From: VRUE01 sp963702575
Lineage (GTDB): Bacteria > Actinomycetota > Thermoleophilia > Solirubrobacterales > 70-9
Direction of reading: 5' to 3'
NCBI GenBank assembly: GCA_963702575.1
Contig: CAVPCU010000006.1
Location: 372,001 to 436,000 of the forward strand
DNA length: 64,000 bases
Below, piece by piece: positions 39,698 through 47,227 of this stretch. The position numbers were made by a program, and so were the translations under genes. Every line of letters starts with the position of its first letter. The first letter of the stretch is position 1. The notes below the pieces were generated by a model that made no database searches, was not told the DNA's origin, and saw nothing but the letters and a program-made list of their open reading frames with translations.

Positions 39698-41583
39698 GCT
39701 GGGAGCTCGCCAGCTTCCTGATCGTCGGCGCGGTCATCGTCGGCGGCTTCGCCTGGTATGAGCGCTCGCGCCCGACCTCGCAGGTCGTCGCCCTGGTCGC
39801 CGCACTCGCGGCGCTGGCGGTCGCCGGGCGGATCGCCTTCGCCGCGATCCCCAACGTCGTCGCCACCACCGACATCGTCATCTTCGCCGGCTTTGCCCTC
39901 GGCCCGGCGCCCGGTTTCGCCGTCGGCGCCCTCGCCGGCCTGGTCTCGAACTTCTGGCTCGGGCAGGGCCCGTGGACGCCCTGGCAGATGGCCGGCTGGG
40001 GGCTCTGCGGGATCCTCGGCGCCGCGCTCGCGCTCGCCAGGCCCCGCCCGAGCCGGTACACGCTGGCGTTCGTCTGCGGCCTCGCCGCCCTCGGGTACGG
40101 CGCTCTGCTGAACTTCTCCCTGATGGCGACCTACGGAGGCGACCTCACGCTGAAGCGCTTCCTCGTGCTGGAGGCCCGTGCCGTGCCGTTCGAAGCCGCG
40201 CACGCGATCGGCAACGTGACCCTCGCCCTGATCGCCGGCCCGGCGATGGTCCGCGCCCTGGTCCGCTTCCGCGAGCGCTTCGAGTGGCGCGCCCCGGCGG
40301 TCGCCTCGGTCCTGCTGCTGGCGCTGGCGCTCGCCACCGTCCTGCCGGCGCGCGCCGAGGCCGACAGCGCGCGCGCCGCCGCCTGGCTCGCCTCGGTCGA
40401 GAACGGCGACGGCGGCTGGGGCTCCTCGCCGGGGAGCGGCTCGAGCGTCTCGATCACCTGCTGGACGATGCTCGGGCTCGAGGCCGCCGGCCGCAACCCC
40501 CTCGACGTCTCCGCCGGCGGCCACACCGGGGTCGACTACCTGCGCTCCCACGTCGACGAGCTGAGCAGCAGCGGCGACTTCGCCCGCACCATCCTCGCCC
40601 TCGAGGGCGCCGGGCTGAACCCCCGCTCCTTCGCCGGCCACGACCTGGTCGGCGCGCTGGCCAAGCGCCGCGCCGCCAACGGCTCCTTCTCCGGCTGGCC
40701 GGGCTCGACCGCCTTCGCCGTCATCGCCCTGCGCTCTGCCGGGGCGACCGGCGGGCTCGACAGCTCGGTCTCCTGGCTCGCCTCGGTCCAGAACGAAGAC
40801 GGCGGCTGGGGCGACGTGCCCGGCTCGCCGAGCACCGCCGACGGCACCGGAGCGGTGCTGCAGGCGATCCCGGGGACGAGCGCGGCGGGCCATGGGCTCG
40901 CCTACCTGCGCAAGGCGCAGCGCAACGACGGCGGCTTCGCCCTCGGCGGGTCCGGCCCGGTAAACGCGCAGTCGACCGCCTGGGCGGTGCAAGGGATGAT
41001 CGCGGTCGGCACCGACCCCGCATCGGTGAAGCAGGGCGGCAACAGCGCGCTCGACTACCTCGAAGGCCTGCAGCAGCCCGACGGGCACTACCGCTACTCG
41101 GGCTCGAGCGACCAGACGCCGGTTTGGGTCACCGGCCAGGCGCTGGCCGCGACCGCGGGCGAGGCGTTCCCGGTGACGCCGGCGCCGCAGGCGCAGCCGA
41201 CCCCGGCGCCCAGTGCGGCGCCCGCGCCGAGCACCGCACCCGGCCCGTCGGCCTCCTCGCAGGAACTGCTCGAATCGCTGCGGAAGAGCGGCGCGGCCGC
41301 CCCGCCGACTCCGTCCACGCCCTCCTCTCCGTCAAGCGGCGGCGTCGGCGCCTCGCCCAAGAGCGCCCCGCCGGCCAAGGGCGCTCCGCTGCCGCTGCCG
41401 GGCGGGGTCCCTGCCCCCGAAGGCGAAGAAGCGCCGCCGCCGGCCGAACAACCGCCCGCCGCTCCCAGGTTCGAAGCGAGCGACAACAGCCCCAAGCCGT
41501 GGGCGCCGCTCGGCGTCGGCCTCGCCAGCGGCACCGGCGCCCTCGCCGCGGTGCTCCTCCTCGGCCGCCGCTTCGGCTGGTAG
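39694..41583 (+). CDS. ECF S component fused to a transcobalamin-like alpha/alpha toroid
   Basis: A 629-residue fusion; ATG 39694 overlaps the ATPase stop. Residues about 1-215 are an ECF S component with six helices (DIVIFAGFALGPAPGFAVGA, NFWLGQGPWTPWQMAGWGLC). A second hydrophobic segment (about 218-232) leads to a squalene-cyclase/prenyltransferase-like toroid (about 236-490) with repeats such as AAWLASVENGDGGWGSS, SWLASVQNEDGGWGDV and YLRKAQRNDGGFALGG. A Pro/Ala-rich tail ends in a membrane helix. The toroid is the alpha-domain fold of transcobalamin, so it likely binds B12 outside the cell. Confidence 0.85.
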   Translation: MSWELASFLIVGAVIVGGFAWYERSRPTSQVVALVAALAALAVAGRIAFAAIPNVVATTDIVIFAGFALGPAPGFAVGALAGLVSNFWLGQGPWTPWQMAGWGLCGILGAALALARPRPSRYTLAFVCGLAALGYGALLNFSLMATYGGDLTLKRFLVLEARAVPFEAAHAIGNVTLALIAGPAMVRALVRFRERFEWRAPAVASVLLLALALATVLPARAEADSARAAAWLASVENGDGGWGSSPGSGSSVSITCWTMLGLEAAGRNPLDVSAGGHTGVDYLRSHVDELSSSGDFARTILALEGAGLNPRSFAGHDLVGALAKRRAANGSFSGWPGSTAFAVIALRSAGATGGLDSSVSWLASVQNEDGGWGDVPGSPSTADGTGAVLQAIPGTSAAGHGLAYLRKAQRNDGGFALGGSGPVNAQSTAWAVQGMIAVGTDPASVKQGGNSALDYLEGLQQPDGHYRYSGSSDQTPVWVTGQALAATAGEAFPVTPAPQAQPTPAPSAAPAPSTAPGPSASSQELLESLRKSGAAAPPTPSTPSSPSSGGVGASPKSAPPAKGAPLPLPGGVPAPEGEEAPPPAEQPPAAPRFEASDNSPKPWAPLGVGLASGTGALAAVLLLGRRFGW

Positions 41584-41605
41584 CCGGGCTATACCCTCGC
41601 TCACG

Positions 41606-42116
41606 ATGGAGCTGGAGACGGCGATCCGCACGCGCCGCACGCACAAGGCGTTCGGCCCCGAGCCGCTGCCGCGCGAGCAGGTCGAGGAGCTGCTCGAGCT
41701 CGCCCGCTGGGCGCCCAACCACAACCTGACCGCGCCCTGGCGCTTCCGCGTCCTCGGCCCCGAGTCGCTGGCGCGGCTGAAGCGGGCGGCGGGCCCCGAG
41801 GGCGCCGCCAAGCTCGACCGCGCCCCGACCCTGATCGTCGTCTCCTGCGCGCTCGGCGGCGACCCGGTGCGGCGACGAGGAGGACCTGCACGCGACCGCC
41901 GTCGCCGCCTACATCGTCCTGCTCGCCGCGCACGGCCGCGGCCTCGCCGGCTACTGGCGCACGCCGGGCGTGCTGCGCGGGGAGGAGGGCCGGCTCGCGG
42001 TCGGCCTGCCCGCGGGCGAGCGCTTCGTCGGCCTCCTGCACCTCGGCCCGCTCCGCCAGCGCAAGGAGCCGCCGCCGCGCCCGCCGCTCGAGCCGACCGT
42101 CCAGTTCCTCGACTGA
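41606..42116 (+). CDS. Nitroreductase-family protein, one frame break
   Basis: From ATG 41606: MELETAIRTRRTHKAFGPEP, then LLELARWAPNHNLTAPWRFR, typical nitroreductase FMN-binding N-terminus. After a +1-type break near 41870 the next frame reads DEEDLHATAVAAYIVLLAAH, YWRTPGVLRGEEGR and ends TVQFLD at a TGA shared with the glpD ATG. Restoring GC gives GDPVRGDEEDLH. Expected: FMN-dependent NAD(P)H oxidoreductase. It lacks BluB features. It starts 22 bp after the S-component stop, so may be in the riboswitch operon. Confidence 0.78.
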
Positions 42117-43796
42117 TGCTCTCCCGCGCCGCAGCCCTCGAGGCGATCGCCGGTCAGCGCTTCGAGGTGGTCGTGATCGGCGGCGGGATAACCGGCGCCG
42201 GAGTCGCCCTCGACGCCGCCTCGCGCGGCTACTCGGTCGCCCTGCTGGAGCGCGGCGACTACGCCGAGGGCACCTCCAGCCGCTCCTCGAAGATGGTCCA
42301 CGGCGGCCTCCGCTACCTGCAGAACTTCGACCTCGGCCTGGTCCGCGAGGCGCTGGTCGAGCGCCAGCTGATGGTCCAGCTCGCCCCGCACCTGGTCTAC
42401 CCGACCCCGTTCGTCGTCCCCGCCTTCGCCGAGGAGCGCCGCCAGCGCGGGCTCGGGATCGGGCTGAACATGTACGACGTGATGGCGACCACGCGGATCG
42501 GCCGCAGTCGCCGCGAGATCCGCGCCGCCCGCGAGGAGGACGAGGAGCTCTACTGGTCGCCCGACCGCCACCGCACGATCGACCGCGAGGAGCTGCTCGA
42601 GCTGGTCCCCTCGCTCGAGCCGCGCGACCCCAAGGACGCCTACCTCTTCTACGACTGCCAGACCGACGACGTCCGCCTCGTCCTCACCGTGCTCGGCGAG
42701 GCGGTGCGCTTCGGCGCGGTCTGCCTCAACGGCGCCGAGGCGACCGAGGTGCTCCTGCGCGACGGCCGCGCCGCCGGCGTCGCCTTCGCCGAGGCCGAGT
42801 CGGGCGAGCGCTTCGAGGTCGAGGCCGAGAACGTCGTCAACGCGACCGGGGTCTGGGCCGACCGCGTGCGCCCCGAGCTGATCGAGGAGGAGGACGTGCC
42901 GCGGATTGCGCCCAGCCGCGGCACGCACGTCCTCCTCGATCGGAACGATCTTTCGACCGGCTCGGCGGCCTGCATCGTTCCAGCCGGCGAGGGCCGGGCG
43001 ATCTTCGCGCTGCCCTGGTACGGCCGCACCCTCGTCGGCACCACCGACAGCGACTACGCCGGCGACATCGACCGGCCGCAGCCGCCGAGCGCCGACGTCG
43101 AGTACCTGCTCGACGCGGTCAACGCCTTCTTCGGCGTCTCGCTCGGCGCCGCTGACCTGGTCGGCGCCTACGCCGGGGTGCGGCCGCTGATCTCGACCGG
43201 CGACCCGCGCAAGTCGGTCGACATCTCGCGCAAAGCCGAGCTGTACGAGACCTCCTCGGGGATGCTGACGATCACCGGCGGCAAGCTGACCACCTGGCGG
43301 CGGATGGCGAAGCAGACCGTCGATCGGCTGGTCGAGCGCGAGGGTCGCGAGGCGCCCTGCCACACGGCCGAGATCCCGCTCGGGATGGAGGCGCGGCTCG
43401 AGGACCTCGAGGCGCCCGAGGGGGTGGGGGAGGACGCGCTCGGCCAGCTCGCCTTCCGCTACGGCCACGCCGCCCGCGCCGTTCTCGCCCTCGCCCGCGA
43501 GCGGCCGGAGCTGGCGGCGCCGATCGTCCCCGGCCGCCCCGACCTGCTCGCCGAGGCCGTGGTCGCGGCTCGGCTCGAGCAGGCGCGCTGCGTCGCCGAC
43601 GTGCTCCTGCGCCGCACCCGGTTCGGGCCTGCTCGCCGCGCCGCAGCTCCGCGATGCGGCCTCGGCCCGGCCGGTGGCCGAGGCGCTCGGCGCCGAGCTC
43701 GGCTGGTCGCGGCGCCGGGTCAAGCGCGAGGCCGAGGCCTGGCCGGCCGCCGCCGCCGAGGCCGGCATCGACCCCGCCGCGGCTGCGGCCGGCTGA
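42116..43796 (+). CDS. glpD: Glycerol-3-phosphate dehydrogenase GlpD, one frame break
   Basis: ATG 42116. FAD-binding FEVVVIGGGITGAGVALDAA, then GTSSRSSKMVHGGLRYLQ, FALPWYGRTLVGTTDSDY, and GMLTITGGKLTTWRRMA are all GlpD signatures. It oxidises sn-glycerol-3-phosphate to dihydroxyacetone phosphate at the membrane, passing electrons to quinone. A +1-type break near 43627 (GGG for GG) shifts the C-terminal domain; the next frame reads LLAAPQLRDAASARPVAEAL to a TGA at 43794-43796. About 560 residues when repaired, normal length. Confidence 0.92.
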
Positions 43797-43818
43797 GCCC
43801 TGCAATAACCTGCCGGCC

Positions 43819-44643
43819 GTGACGAAAGCCGAGCTGGAGTCCAAGCACCTCTCAGAGCTGCACGCCCTCGCCGCGGAGGCGGGGGTCGAGCGCTACCGCA
43901 TGCTGCCGCGGGCGGAGCTGATCGAGAAGCTCGCCGGCGGAGGCCGCGAGCCGAAACCCAAAGGCGAGGGCCGCCGCGAGCCGTCTCGTCGAGGCGGCCG
44001 CGAGCGGGGCCCGCGCGAGCGCAAACCGCGCGAGGGCCGCAAACCGCGCGAGGAGGGTCAGCAGCGCCGCGAGCGCAAGCCGCGTGAGAGTCGCCAGCCG
44101 CGTGAGGAGCCGGCGACTAGCAAGCCCGAGCCGCCACCCGAGCCGGCTGCGGCGCAGCCCGCGCCCGCCCCCGAGCGCCCGAAACGCAAACGCCGCCGCC
44201 GTCGCTGGGGGCGACGCCGCAAGGGCCTTCGCGTCCACGACCTGCTGCTGCCCGCCACCCCCGGCGGCCGCGCGATCGTCTACGGCGCCGACCGCGCCGG
44301 CTGCACCGCGCTGCTGCGCGAGATGGCGGGCGAGCTGGCCGAGGCGTCGAACGGGCCGGACCCGATCGCGCTGCTGATCGACCCCAGCCCCGAGGAGCTG
44401 GCCGAGTGGAAGCGCGAGGCGCCCGCGGCCGAGATCGTCGCCGCCGGCAAAGCCGCCCACGCCGAGGACGCGCTCGCCCAGGCCGTCCGCCGCGCCCAGG
44501 GCGGTGAGGAAGTGATCGTCCTGATCGACTCGCTCTCCCGCTTCGCCGAGGACTTCGCCGGCGCCGAGGAGGCGCGCGAGCTGTTCGACGCCGGCCTCGG
44601 CGCGACGGTCGCCGTGGTGGCCGCGCTCGAGCGCTCGGCCTGA
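43819..44643 (+). CDS. Rho-like protein with degenerate ATP site
   Basis: From GTG 43819, 274 residues. Residues 1-40 are a Rho_N domain (LSELHALAAEAGVERYRMLP). A long Arg/Pro/Glu linker follows (about 45-125). The rest aligns with the Rho RecA fold: GGRAIVYGADRAGCTALLRE corresponds to Walker A but Cys replaces the essential Lys, while EVIVLIDSLSRFAED keeps the Walker B of Rho. The R-loop, Q-loop and RNA cold-shock domain are missing. It is probably not a helicase; it could bind RNA or modulate genuine Rho. A normal rho is presumably elsewhere. Confidence 0.75.
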   Translation: MTKAELESKHLSELHALAAEAGVERYRMLPRAELIEKLAGGGREPKPKGEGRREPSRRGGRERGPRERKPREGRKPREEGQQRRERKPRESRQPREEPATSKPEPPPEPAAAQPAPAPERPKRKRRRRRWGRRRKGLRVHDLLLPATPGGRAIVYGADRAGCTALLREMAGELAEASNGPDPIALLIDPSPEELAEWKREAPAAEIVAAGKAAHAEDALAQAVRRAQGGEEVIVLIDSLSRFAEDFAGAEEARELFDAGLGATVAVVAALERSA

Positions 44644-44648
44644 GGGAC

Positions 44649-45116
44649 TCAGCCGCGGTAGGCGATGCGGCGCCAGCTCGGCTCGCGCGAGAGCTCGATC
44701 GGCTCGTTGCTGCGCTCCGGCTGGACGTAGCCGAAGGTCTGGGTGCGCTCGTCGAAGACGACGTCGAGCTCGCCCTCCTTGACCCGTTGGTCGAGCCAGG
44801 CGCCGCGGAAGACGAGGCGGCGCAGCCAGTGGACGAGGCTGCGGTTGGCGGGTCCGACCAGGTCCTCCCAGTTCTCGTTGATGTGGACGCCGAGGCGCGA
44901 GCTGGGCTCGGAGATCTCGCCGTTGACGGCGAGATCGAGCAGATCGTCGAGCTCCTCGCGGCTGAGGCCCTGCTGGACGAAGCCGAGTTTCACCGCTGCC
45001 TGCTCGACCCGCTGGCCGAAGTCCTCCTCGTTGAAGGCGAAGCGGAGCTCTCCGTACTCGAGCACGTAGTCGGAGCCAGACTCGTAGTTCCCTCTGCGGG
45101 TCGTCTTCTTATTCAC
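44649..45116 (-). CDS. Uncharacterised acidic protein
   Basis: From GTG 45116, 155 residues, no signal or membrane segment. Visible segments: YVLEYGELRFAFNEEDFGQR, LSREELDDLLDLAVNGEISE and VHINENWEDLVGPANRSLVH. I recognise no domain. Balanced amino-acid composition and good codon structure support a real gene. It is convergent with the Rho-like gene (5-bp gap) and divergent from the PHP phosphatase. Confidence 0.65.
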   Translation of the reverse strand: MNKKTTRRGNYESGSDYVLEYGELRFAFNEEDFGQRVEQAAVKLGFVQQGLSREELDDLLDLAVNGEISEPSSRLGVHINENWEDLVGPANRSLVHWLRRLVFRGAWLDQRVKEGELDVVFDERTQTFGYVQPERSNEPIELSREPSWRRIAYRG

Positions 45117-45218
45117 GTTGAAGCCCAGTCTGCCCTCGCAAGCCCGGCGGGAGCAGGTGGTGGATCATGCCTGTCATCGTAGCCCCGTGCCTCGGAGCGA
45201 CGACCGCTGAAAGAGCTG

Positions 45219-45947
45219 TTGCGCTTGATCGACCTCCACTGCCACATCCTTCCCGGCGTCGACGACGGGTCGCTCGACCTGCGCGACAGCGCCGGGATGG
45301 CGCGCCAGGCGGCGGCCGACGGGATCGAGGCGGTCTGCGCGACGCCGCACATCCGCCACGACCACGACGTCCGCATCGACGAGGTGGCCGGCCGGGTCGA
45401 GGCGGTCAACTCCCACCTGCGCGATGAGGGCGTGCCGGTGACGGTCCTGCAGGGGGGAGAGGTGGCGGAGACCGCGGTCGAGGACCTGAGCGAGGAGGAG
45501 CTCTCGCAGGTGTCCCTCGGCGCCGGCCGCTGGATCCTGCTCGAGCCGGCGCCGGGGCCGCTGAGCGAGACGCTCGAGCGCCGCATCGAGCACCTCGCCG
45601 AGCGCGGCCACCGCACGCTGATCGCCCACCCCGAGCGCCACCTCTCCGAGGACATGTTCGAGCGCATCGCCCGCCTGATCGCGGCCGGCGCCCTCGTCCA
45701 GGCGACCGCCGACTTCTTCCTGCGCGAGCGGACCGCCGCCGGGATGCGGGCGCTGGCCGAGGCCGGCCTCGTCCACCTGCTCAGCAGCGACGCCCACTCC
45801 TCCCACGGCGGCCGCCCGCTTCACCTGAGCAGCGCGCTGGAGAAGCTGGCCGAGATCCCAGCTCTCGCGCCCCACCTCGAATGGATCGCCGAGACCGCCC
45901 CCTGCGCGATCGTCGGGGGCGGCGAGCTCGAGGTCCCCTGGATCTAG
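45219..45947 (+). CDS. CpsB/CapC-type PHP tyrosine phosphatase
   Basis: A 242-residue PHP-fold protein starting at TTG 45219. MRLIDLHCHILPGVDDGSLD is the diagnostic N-terminus (metal-binding HxH), with VCATPHIRHDH, TLIAHPERHLSED and LSSDAHSSHGGRPLHL completing the metal site. Family members are manganese-dependent protein-tyrosine phosphatases that control capsule/exopolysaccharide export kinases. No polysaccharide export genes are adjacent, so the partner is elsewhere. Its end overlaps the convergent kinase by 4 bp. Confidence 0.9.
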   Translation: MRLIDLHCHILPGVDDGSLDLRDSAGMARQAAADGIEAVCATPHIRHDHDVRIDEVAGRVEAVNSHLRDEGVPVTVLQGGEVAETAVEDLSEEELSQVSLGAGRWILLEPAPGPLSETLERRIEHLAERGHRTLIAHPERHLSEDMFERIARLIAAGALVQATADFFLRERTAAGMRALAEAGLVHLLSSDAHSSHGGRPLHLSSALEKLAEIPALAPHLEWIAETAPCAIVGGGELEVPWI

Positions 45948-46864
45948 ATCTGCCGCAGCTCCACCCGCCCGGCAAGCTCCTCGACCACGGTGCGGTCGGC
46001 GCTGCCGAGGCCGTGGCGGAGGAAGTTGGCGGCGCCGGCGGCGGCGCCGATCCGCAGCGTCTCCTCCCACTCGCGCCCGGCGGCCATGCAGGCGGCGAGC
46101 GCGCCCATCATCGAGTCGCCGCAGCCCTCGCGCGAGCCGCGCTCGAAGCGGGGCGGGGTCAGCTCCCATGCCTCCTCGCCGCGGACGACCAGCGCCGGCA
46201 CCTCGGCGCGGGTGACGATCGCCGCGCCGGCGCCGGCCTCGAGCAGCCGCTCGAGCGCCGCCCGCGTCCTCGCCTCGGTGTCGACCGGCCCCTTGACGTA
46301 GCTGGCCAGCTCCCAGTCGTTGATCTTGACCAGCTCGGGCCTGCCCTCGAGGGCGCTGTCGAGACGCGGCGGGGAGAGGTCGACGACGACCGGTATGCCG
46401 TTGGCCCGGACGTCGGCGACCAGCTTGCCGTAGACCTCGAGCGGCAGCGCTTCGGCCGGGAAGGTGCCGCAGAGGGCGAGCACGTCGGCGTCGAGGGCCG
46501 CCGCGCAGGCGACCGAGAAGAGGTCGTCGACCTCGTGCCGCGAGGGTGGCGGGCCGGCACTCTGGGCGAGCGGCTCGCGCTCGCCCGAGCGGCGGTCGTG
46601 TAGGTAGGAGCCGCTCGGCCCGGCGGTCTCGACCAGGCGCAGCTCGAGCGGCAGCCGCTCCAGCAGCGGCCGCAGCACCGTCCCCGTCTCGCCGCCGATG
46701 AAGCCGCAGAGAACCGTCTCGGCGCCCAGCTCGGCCGCCATCCGCGCCACCCAGACGCCCTGCCCGGCGGCGTGCAGGTGGATGTCGTCGCCGCCCTCGT
46801 CGCTCAGCGCCTCCACGGTCACCGAGAGCAGCGGGTGCGGACCGAAGACTGCGACCTTGTCCAT
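45944..46864 (-). CDS. PfkB-family sugar kinase
   Basis: A 306-residue ribokinase-fold protein: AGQGVWVARMAAELGAETVL, GTFPAEALPLEVYGKLV, VKINDWELASYV, IVTRAEVPALVV, and the anion-hole motif REGCGDSMMGALAACM, with Cys instead of Ala in the usual G-A-G-D. It resembles 1-phosphofructokinase/tagatose-6-phosphate kinase (FruK/LacC). No PTS genes are nearby, so the substrate is open. Convergent with the phosphatase gene. Confidence 0.85.
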   Translation of the reverse strand: MDKVAVFGPHPLLSVTVEALSDEGGDDIHLHAAGQGVWVARMAAELGAETVLCGFIGGETGTVLRPLLERLPLELRLVETAGPSGSYLHDRRSGEREPLAQSAGPPPSRHEVDDLFSVACAAALDADVLALCGTFPAEALPLEVYGKLVADVRANGIPVVVDLSPPRLDSALEGRPELVKINDWELASYVKGPVDTEARTRAALERLLEAGAGAAIVTRAEVPALVVRGEEAWELTPPRFERGSREGCGDSMMGALAACMAAGREWEETLRIGAAAGAANFLRHGLGSADRTVVEELAGRVELRQI

Positions 46865-46915
46865 GGCGGAGAAGCTTACGGTGGGGGAGAATCCGGCCGG
46901 TCAAGGGCTTGAGAC

Positions 46916-47227
46916 TTGGTGCTCTCGCAACGCCTCAGCCGACTGCCGACCGTCACGGTCCTCGGGCGCGAGGTGCCGGTGGCGAGTGGCTTCCGCACCC
47001 GCCTCCTCGGCCTCGCCGGCCTCGAGCGCGAGCGAGCCGGAGCCGGCCTGTTGATCCCGCGTTGCTCGAGCGTGCATACCTTCGGAATGCGCTTCGCGCT
47101 CGACCTCGTCTTTCTCGACGCGGACGGACGCGTGCTCTCGCGGCGCGAGGGCGTCGGCCCATGCCGATTCGCCCGGCACCGCGGCGCCGGCGCCGTGCTC
47201 GAGCTGCCGGCGCGTAACAATGGCGGG
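46916..47227 (+). CDS. DUF192 module in frame with ppdK
   Basis: Starting at TTG 46916 (or GTG 46919) about 104 residues match DUF192: LGREVPVASGFRTRLLGLAG, then LIPRCSSVHTFGMRFALDLV, VLSRREGVGPCRFARHRGAG and AVLELPA. DUF192 is a small secreted or periplasmic-type beta fold of unknown function, often near tad genes in actinobacteria. There is no stop before PpdK, so it either forms an N-terminal fusion or its own stop has been lost and ppdK starts at GTG 47228. No signal peptide is visible. Confidence 0.65.

Noticed and set aside
41606..42116. Nitroreductase-family gene next to the B12 operon as BluB (DMB synthase)
   Set aside because: The N-terminus matches general nitroreductases (RTRRTHKAFGPEPLP, APNHNLTAPWRF) and lacks the BluB-type motifs I would expect; no other B12 biosynthesis gene is nearby.
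43819..44643. Genuine transcription terminator Rho
   Set aside because: Less than half the normal length, no RNA-binding cold-shock domain, and the Walker A Lys is replaced by Cys.
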